From JAOABV01 sp039801465 (GTDB taxonomy: Bacteria > Hydrothermota > Tepidihabitantia > Tepidihabitantales > CAIPLT01), in NCBI GenBank assembly GCA_039801465.1, contig JBDRUT010000031.1, positions 1 through 17,819 on the forward strand: 17,819 bases of DNA, read 5' to 3'. Under the pieces are notes generated by a model. That model ran no database searches and had not been told where the DNA came from. It saw only the letters and a program-made list of their open reading frames with translations. Within the stretch, counting starts at the first letter, position 1. Each line of letters opens with the position of its first letter. Shown here in pieces: positions 14,511-17,819 of the stretch. A program made the translations under genes and the position numbers.

Positions 14511-14546
14511 ATGAGGAATGTCATTATGAATTTAATTCAGGATTAG
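14511..14546 (+). CDS. Possible 11-codon leader ORF
   Basis: GAAAGG (14501-14506) 4 nt before ATG opens MRNVIMNLIQD and a TAG stop, just downstream of the candidate promoter and 43 nt before ATG 14590. The 14590 start itself has no good ribosome site, so this small frame may be the better initiation signal, perhaps with reinitiation downstream. A GAAAGG/CCTTTC pair (14501-14506 with 14552-14557) could mask its ribosome site. Chance is possible. Confidence 0.25.
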   Translation: MRNVIMNLIQD

Positions 14547-14589
14547 TGCTACCTTTCTGAAATAAATCAGGACGAGCCTTAAACACAAA

Positions 14590-15156
14590 ATGGTTACGAC
14601 CCATAAAAAATTACATTTGCAAAAGTTTTCAACAGTGTACTTATCATATATTTTTATTGCCATAATTGTGCTAATCGTTCATTGTGCCAAACATCAAAAG
14701 GCAATGCCAACCAGCATCATTATCAAAGAGTTAGGTTTTTCAATGAAAGTACCCGAAGGTTGGAAAATCGGTGAACCGGCACTACAAAAGGACAAAAAGT
14801 GGCTTATTACCAAAGATGGTAGCCACTGTTTTCCATCGGAAAAGAGTTCCTATCCCTTTGGTAGGGTTTGGAGTTTTCCGGTCGGAAATTTTTCTTCTCT
14901 TGATGAATTTGTTCACACCATTCCTACTTTGCATGGCAAGACTTTGCAAGAGTTGCCAATCAAGGTCTGTGGATTTGATGGTATTGAGATTATCAGTTCA
15001 GGCATTGGCGAAAACCGGATTCCAGTTAAAGAAATCTATCAATATTTTACCAAAGATAGTAATTTTATTGTCGTCTCATTTTTGACGCTTGACGATTCTT
15101 TTACTCAGCAGGAAGCAAGTTTTCGAGCATCACTGAATACAATTGAAGTAAAATAA
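14590..15156 (+). CDS. Membrane-anchored or lipoprotein-like hypothetical protein (PsbP/LpqN-like fold suspected)
   Basis: A 188-residue protein. Residues about 17-32 form one hydrophobic segment (YLSYIFIAIIVLIV) ending in HCAK. Cys32 might be lipidated, but His at -1 breaks the lipobox, so an N-terminal membrane anchor is equally likely. The rest (about 42-188) is a compact domain that begins ELGFSMKVPEGWKIG and ends FRASLNTIEVK, with KVCGFDGIEIISSG and IYQYFTKDSNFIVVSF between. This order (amphipathic strand with PEGW, a G-x-x-G-I-E strand, a Y..Y..F strand and a C-terminal helix with 'F..S..TI') is the plan of PsbP/LpqN/DcrB-like exported domains, but no family can be asserted. No catalytic motif is seen. 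No Shine-Dalgarno sequence at the usual distance precedes the ATG, and no other in-frame start lies upstream before a stop at 14563. Confidence 0.75.
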   Translation: MVTTHKKLHLQKFSTVYLSYIFIAIIVLIVHCAKHQKAMPTSIIIKELGFSMKVPEGWKIGEPALQKDKKWLITKDGSHCFPSEKSSYPFGRVWSFPVGNFSSLDEFVHTIPTLHGKTLQELPIKVCGFDGIEIISSGIGENRIPVKEIYQYFTKDSNFIVVSFLTLDDSFTQQEASFRASLNTIEVK

Positions 15157-15171
15157 TACCGCAAATACCAC

Positions 15172-15201
15172 ATCTCATTAAGTAATTTTACCTTATGAGA
15201 T
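15172..15201 (+). terminator. Weak stem-loop after the 14590 gene
   Basis: ATCTCAT (15172-15178) pairs with ATGAGAT (15195-15201), extended by AAG/CTT across a one-base bulge. It lies 15 nt past the TAA. There is no U-run, so it is only a weak terminator or a 3'-end hairpin. Confidence 0.35.
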
Positions 15202-15359
15202 TATTGCTACCAATAGCGATAAAAGACGGATTGATATCCTTATTAACCTATTAACCAGGACTTACCACATTTATCAAACTGTAATTATATAAATCGATAG
15301 TATCATTTTTTTTGAATAAACTCTTTTTTTCTTCACGTTGTCTACAGATTAAAAAATCC

Positions 15360-15396
15360 TTGACAAATCTTAAATTTTTATTTAAAATATTATAAT
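15360..15396 (+). promoter_or_regulatory. Candidate promoter of the large secreted protein
   Basis: Perfect -35 TTGACA (15360-15365), then TAAAAT (15383-15388) at 17 bp as the best-spaced -10. A consensus TATAAT at 15391-15396 lies 25 bp from the -35. The start of transcription would be near 15395-15405, giving a leader of about 70 nt. Confidence 0.6.
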
Positions 15397-15410
15397 GGCA
15401 GGGTAACTCA

Positions 15411-15442
15411 GTTAAAATTAGGAGGTAGTTGTCAATTTTAGC
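15411..15442 (+). promoter_or_regulatory. Leader hairpin presenting an AGGAGG in its loop
   Basis: GTTAAAATT (15411-15419) pairs with AATTTTAGC (15434-15442), 9 pairs including one G-U. The 14-nt loop carries AGGAGGT. No ATG follows that AGGAGG at usable distance. The true start uses a second site, GGGAGG at 15459-15464. It is possibly a ribosome standby site or a regulator's target. Confidence 0.4.
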
Positions 15443-15469
15443 CGAGCAGATCCTACCAGGGAGGCGTAT

Positions 15470-17819
15470 ATGTGTAAAAAATATACTATACTCATTACTT
15501 CTTTATTTTTCATCCCCTTTATTATATTATCACAGATTCCGCCAAACTTTGCATTTTTACCAGTTCCTTATCATTCGCAGTTAAATCCTAATCCTGCTCT
15601 TCAAGGCTGGCCTGCTTGGGGTGAACCAAATAATCCCAATCATCCGAACAATTGGTGCACCTGTGCTTGTCTTGATATGATATTTGCTTTTTATGATGGG
15701 CTACCAGGTGCTAATGGAAACGCAATACCACCAATTCCTCATCCCTGGCCACCATTGCCTCAAACCGAAATATCGCAAGTTGCTAATACTGATGGCGTAA
15801 CTGGTGGTCCGTGGCTTGGAACTTTTGAAGGTGATGCACGAAGAGCCGCTCATTTTTCAATTCTCAGCACAGCATTAAACAGTGGTAATAACGGTTATAC
15901 CTGGCGTAATTTGGGTTATTCGGCAATTGATGCTAATTGGAAAAATCAAGGTTGGACGATTAATCAACTCAAGTGGCTTATTGCTAAAGGTTATCCGATT
16001 ATTTTACATGTCTTTCCAGAGTCATTATATAAATACAAAGGAAGCGAAGTAAAACCCTGCACCTTACAATCCGGCGAATATCCGCAAGGAGCAAGTCCTC
16101 AATATAATGCTTGCGATTCTTGGCCCAACACAGTTCTTGGTCATTCAGTAGTGTTAATCGGTTATAATGACCAGCCACAGCAAGCTAATGGTATCAATCC
16201 TAATAATTTTGTTTTTCTCTGCCCAACAGCCGGTCCTTTACAAGCAAATCAGATTACATTTTTTAATAATATCTGGGATGGCGATTTTTTGTTTACAGCA
16301 CCCTGGACAATAGAAACCTGGTGCCCTCAGGTTGTCGGCACTAATGCTAAATTTATTGTCAGCATGAAAACTTGGTATTCGGCACCATGGAACATCGCAG
16401 TGCCGAATCAACCTAACTGGTATCCATTAGATACTTCAATTGCGACCATTAATCTTCCTGCGGGATTTTCTTTACCAAACAATGACCCAATAAAAGACTT
16501 GTATAAATGGATATTCGACGCTGGCGATGATATCCCTCCGCTTAAAATCTACCTAAGAATTTGGGACGCGACGACTCAGACATTTAAATATATGCTACTC
16601 ATATTACCACAAAGAATTTCTTGGACAGTAAAAGCACCGGCAAGTTCTGGTGCATATAGTATTATGGTTGATGGTAAAGGTGTTTTGAAGAAATGCAGTT
16701 CAATTTCATATCCATTACCTGCAGGCTATAAAGATACCATTGGCGGCAGAAAAAACATAACAGTAAATGTTTTGCAACTTAATGTTAATCCAGCATTTGA
16801 TTATAAAAATTATCCTTATTGGCAACACAGTTCAGGCAACGGAATCTGGTATTCACCTGCACCGCCACAACCTGGAGAGCCAACTGAAATATACGCCGAA
16901 GTTCATAATCACGGTACTGAACCGGTAACGGGTGGCATTGTGAACTTTTATTATGGTGACCCAACTTTAACTCAATGCTACGGTTCTTCAAATTGGCAAT
17001 TCATTGAATCAAGAACTTTCCCCCCTCTTGACCCGAATGATTCGATAACAATCGGACCGGTATTTTTTACGCCACCGCCTGCAAATTCTTTTGGCGAATC
17101 GTTTTTTGATGTGTTCGTCACAGTTGAATGCTCACAAAATCCGATTACATCCGGCTGGTTTTTAGAAGATGACAATGTTACTTGTGAAGCATATCGGACT
17201 GCCCAAGGGAATATCGGTGTCCCGAAAACTTTGACATTTTGGGTGGAAAATCCTAATACACTTCCATATTTCTATGCTATCGCACTTGATAAATCACAAT
17301 TACCAACTGGCTGGACTGCTCAATTTAACGCACCATTAGATAGTGAACCACCGATCATTCCTCCTGGCGCGAGTTTTCCAATAACACTTACGGTTACTCC
17401 GGGTCCTTTAGGTGGCACTGGCAAAGTTGATATGATTGGTTATCTGATTGATACTACCGGCACAATCGAACGACCAACTGGCGGTATGACTTTTGAGGTT
17501 ACCGCACCAACTGCGCCATCTGGTTGGACAAAAAGAGCAGATGTGCCGGCAATAGTCAAAGATGGCGGTGCATTAACTGATGGCCCGGCAAGCAAAGCAA
17601 CTACGCTCTATTGTTTTCCCGGAATGAAAACGAATTCATTTTATAGATTTACTGATGGTGAAGTCGGTGTTTGGGAAACAATGGAACCACTACCTTTTGG
17701 TAAAAAATATCCTGATACAACAAAACTTAATACTAAATATATTGGCAAAGGCGCTTCACTCTGTTTTGATGGCGAGCATAAAATCTATGCAACCAGAGGT
17801 AATGGCACATTCCAATTAT
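15470..17819 (+). CDS. Large secreted protein: C39/papain-like cysteine-peptidase domain plus Ig-like and Kelch-like domains (3' partial)
   Basis: ATG 15470 is preceded by GGGAGG with a 5-nt spacer and opens a frame running off the right edge (783 residues seen). Residues 1-22 are a signal peptide (MCKKYTILITSLFFIPFIILS). Residues about 30-300 resemble C39-like papain-fold peptidases: PVPYHSQ (31-37), a Cys nucleophile candidate in NNWCTCACLDMIFAFYDG (Cys63), GWTINQLKWLIAKGYPIILHV (161-181) and LGHSVVLIGYND (His225), with an Asn245/Asn246 NNF as third-residue candidate. The usual CGPASL is replaced by CTCACL. Residues about 300-470 are uncharacterised beta-rich sequence, about 471-570 CARDB-like (PTEIYAEVHNHGTEPVTGG), and about 580-680 NEW3/Ig-like. 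Residues about 685-783 are Kelch-like, with GGALTDG and GASLCFDG to YATRGN blades like those of the left-edge gene. A T9SS tail would be expected beyond the window. Confidence 0.85.
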   Translation, partial: MCKKYTILITSLFFIPFIILSQIPPNFAFLPVPYHSQLNPNPALQGWPAWGEPNNPNHPNNWCTCACLDMIFAFYDGLPGANGNAIPPIPHPWPPLPQTEISQVANTDGVTGGPWLGTFEGDARRAAHFSILSTALNSGNNGYTWRNLGYSAIDANWKNQGWTINQLKWLIAKGYPIILHVFPESLYKYKGSEVKPCTLQSGEYPQGASPQYNACDSWPNTVLGHSVVLIGYNDQPQQANGINPNNFVFLCPTAGPLQANQITFFNNIWDGDFLFTAPWTIETWCPQVVGTNAKFIVSMKTWYSAPWNIAVPNQPNWYPLDTSIATINLPAGFSLPNNDPIKDLYKWIFDAGDDIPPLKIYLRIWDATTQTFKYMLLILPQRISWTVKAPASSGAYSIMVDGKGVLKKCSSISYPLPAGYKDTIGGRKNITVNVLQLNVNPAFDYKNYPYWQHSSGNGIWYSPAPPQPGEPTEIYAEVHNHGTEPVTGGIVNFYYGDPTLTQCYGSSNWQFIESRTFPPLDPNDSITIGPVFFTPPPANSFGESFFDVFVTVECSQNPITSGWFLEDDNVTCEAYRTAQGNIGVPKTLTFWVENPNTLPYFYAIALDKSQLPTGWTAQFNAPLDSEPPIIPPGASFPITLTVTPGPLGGTGKVDMIGYLIDTTGTIERPTGGMTFEVTAPTAPSGWTKRADVPAIVKDGGALTDGPASKATTLYCFPGMKTNSFYRFTDGEVGVWETMEPLPFGKKYPDTTKLNTKYIGKGASLCFDGEHKIYATRGNGTFQL

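Larger units (their letters stand above)
14288..14589. other. Divergent intergenic region between selD and the 14590 gene
   Basis: 302 nt. It holds the candidate selD promoter (14382-14409, minus), the candidate 14590-gene promoter (14441-14478, plus) and a possible 11-codon leader ORF (14511-14546). The selD frame remains open upstream of ATG 14287 as far as 14374 but has no ATG, GTG or TTG there. No RNA gene is evident. Confidence 0.55.
15157..15469. other. Intergenic region with stem-loop, promoter and structured leader
   Basis: 313 nt. A stem-loop at 15172-15201 (ATCTCAT/ATGAGAT plus AAG/CTT, no T tract) may end the upstream transcript. A candidate promoter (15360-15396) and a leader hairpin (15411-15442) precede the large secreted protein. 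The stretch 15205-15355 is AT-rich with no recognisable feature. Confidence 0.55.

Noticed and set aside
15429..15584. TTG-started frame of about 50 codons after AGGAGGT at 15420
   Set aside because: It overlaps the signal-peptide region of the large secreted protein in another frame and has no protein-like pattern. The AGGAGGT is better explained as part of a hairpin loop.
16785..17175. Two short minus-strand frames near the right edge
   Set aside because: Antisense shadows of the long plus-strand secreted protein, without signals of their own.

Overview
The window is AT-rich and looks like a chromosomal segment from an anaerobic, Gram-negative-type bacterium. The best fit is one of the FCB-affiliated candidate phyla (for example WOR-3/Stahlbacteria-like or Cloacimonadota-like lineages). 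The reasons are several secreted proteins with C-terminal domains of the Por/type IX secretion (T9SS type A) kind, lipoproteins, an outer-membrane beta-barrel, and oxygen-sensitive iron-sulfur enzymes. The phylum is an inference. I see no tRNA, rRNA, CRISPR array or insertion sequence. UGA is used as a normal stop in other genes here, so the code is standard.

Layout, left to right. 1-701 (+) is the 3' end of a Kelch-like secreted protein with a T9SS-type tail and a strong terminator. 754-1842 has no confident gene, only one doubtful 102-codon frame. 1843-3936 (-) encodes a 2-hydroxyacyl-CoA-dehydratase-like reductase and its ATPase activator, best read as a double-cubane-cluster (DCCP-type) pair. 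4000-6536 (-) is a three-gene operon: two paralogous Omp28-like thioredoxin-fold exported proteins with CxxC motifs (one T9SS-tailed, one a lipoprotein), then a small T9SS-tailed protein coupled by a 4-nt overlap. 6739-10450 (-) is a NitT/TauT-type ABC importer (binding lipoprotein, permease, ATPase) followed by an overlapping outer-membrane barrel gene. The permease is frameshifted exactly at a U-UUU-UUC heptamer. 10616-11099 (-) is a redox pair: a 55-residue desulforedoxin-like protein too short for ordinary ORF calling, and a ferredoxin:thioredoxin reductase catalytic subunit. 11433-14287 (-) holds selD (selenophosphate synthetase) and a seven-repeat FG-GAP beta-propeller protein with a T9SS-type tail. 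14590-15156 (+) is a membrane-anchored or lipoprotein-like hypothetical. 15470 to the right edge (+) is a large secreted protein with a C39/papain-like cysteine-protease domain followed by Ig-like and Kelch-like domains. It belongs to the same family style as the partial gene at the left edge.

The most important correction to a naive annotation is selD. Its reading frame continues upstream through an in-frame TGA at 14210-14212, which sits exactly at the catalytic Cys position, with a plausible bacterial SECIS hairpin just downstream. This SelD is therefore very probably itself a selenoprotein, and the organism would be expected to have a full Sec-decoding system elsewhere. Together the genes suggest an anaerobic redox and cell-surface region: cytosolic low-potential Fe-S chemistry (DCCP, FTR, desulforedoxin-like protein), selenium metabolism, uptake across both membranes, and exported thiol-disulfide proteins.
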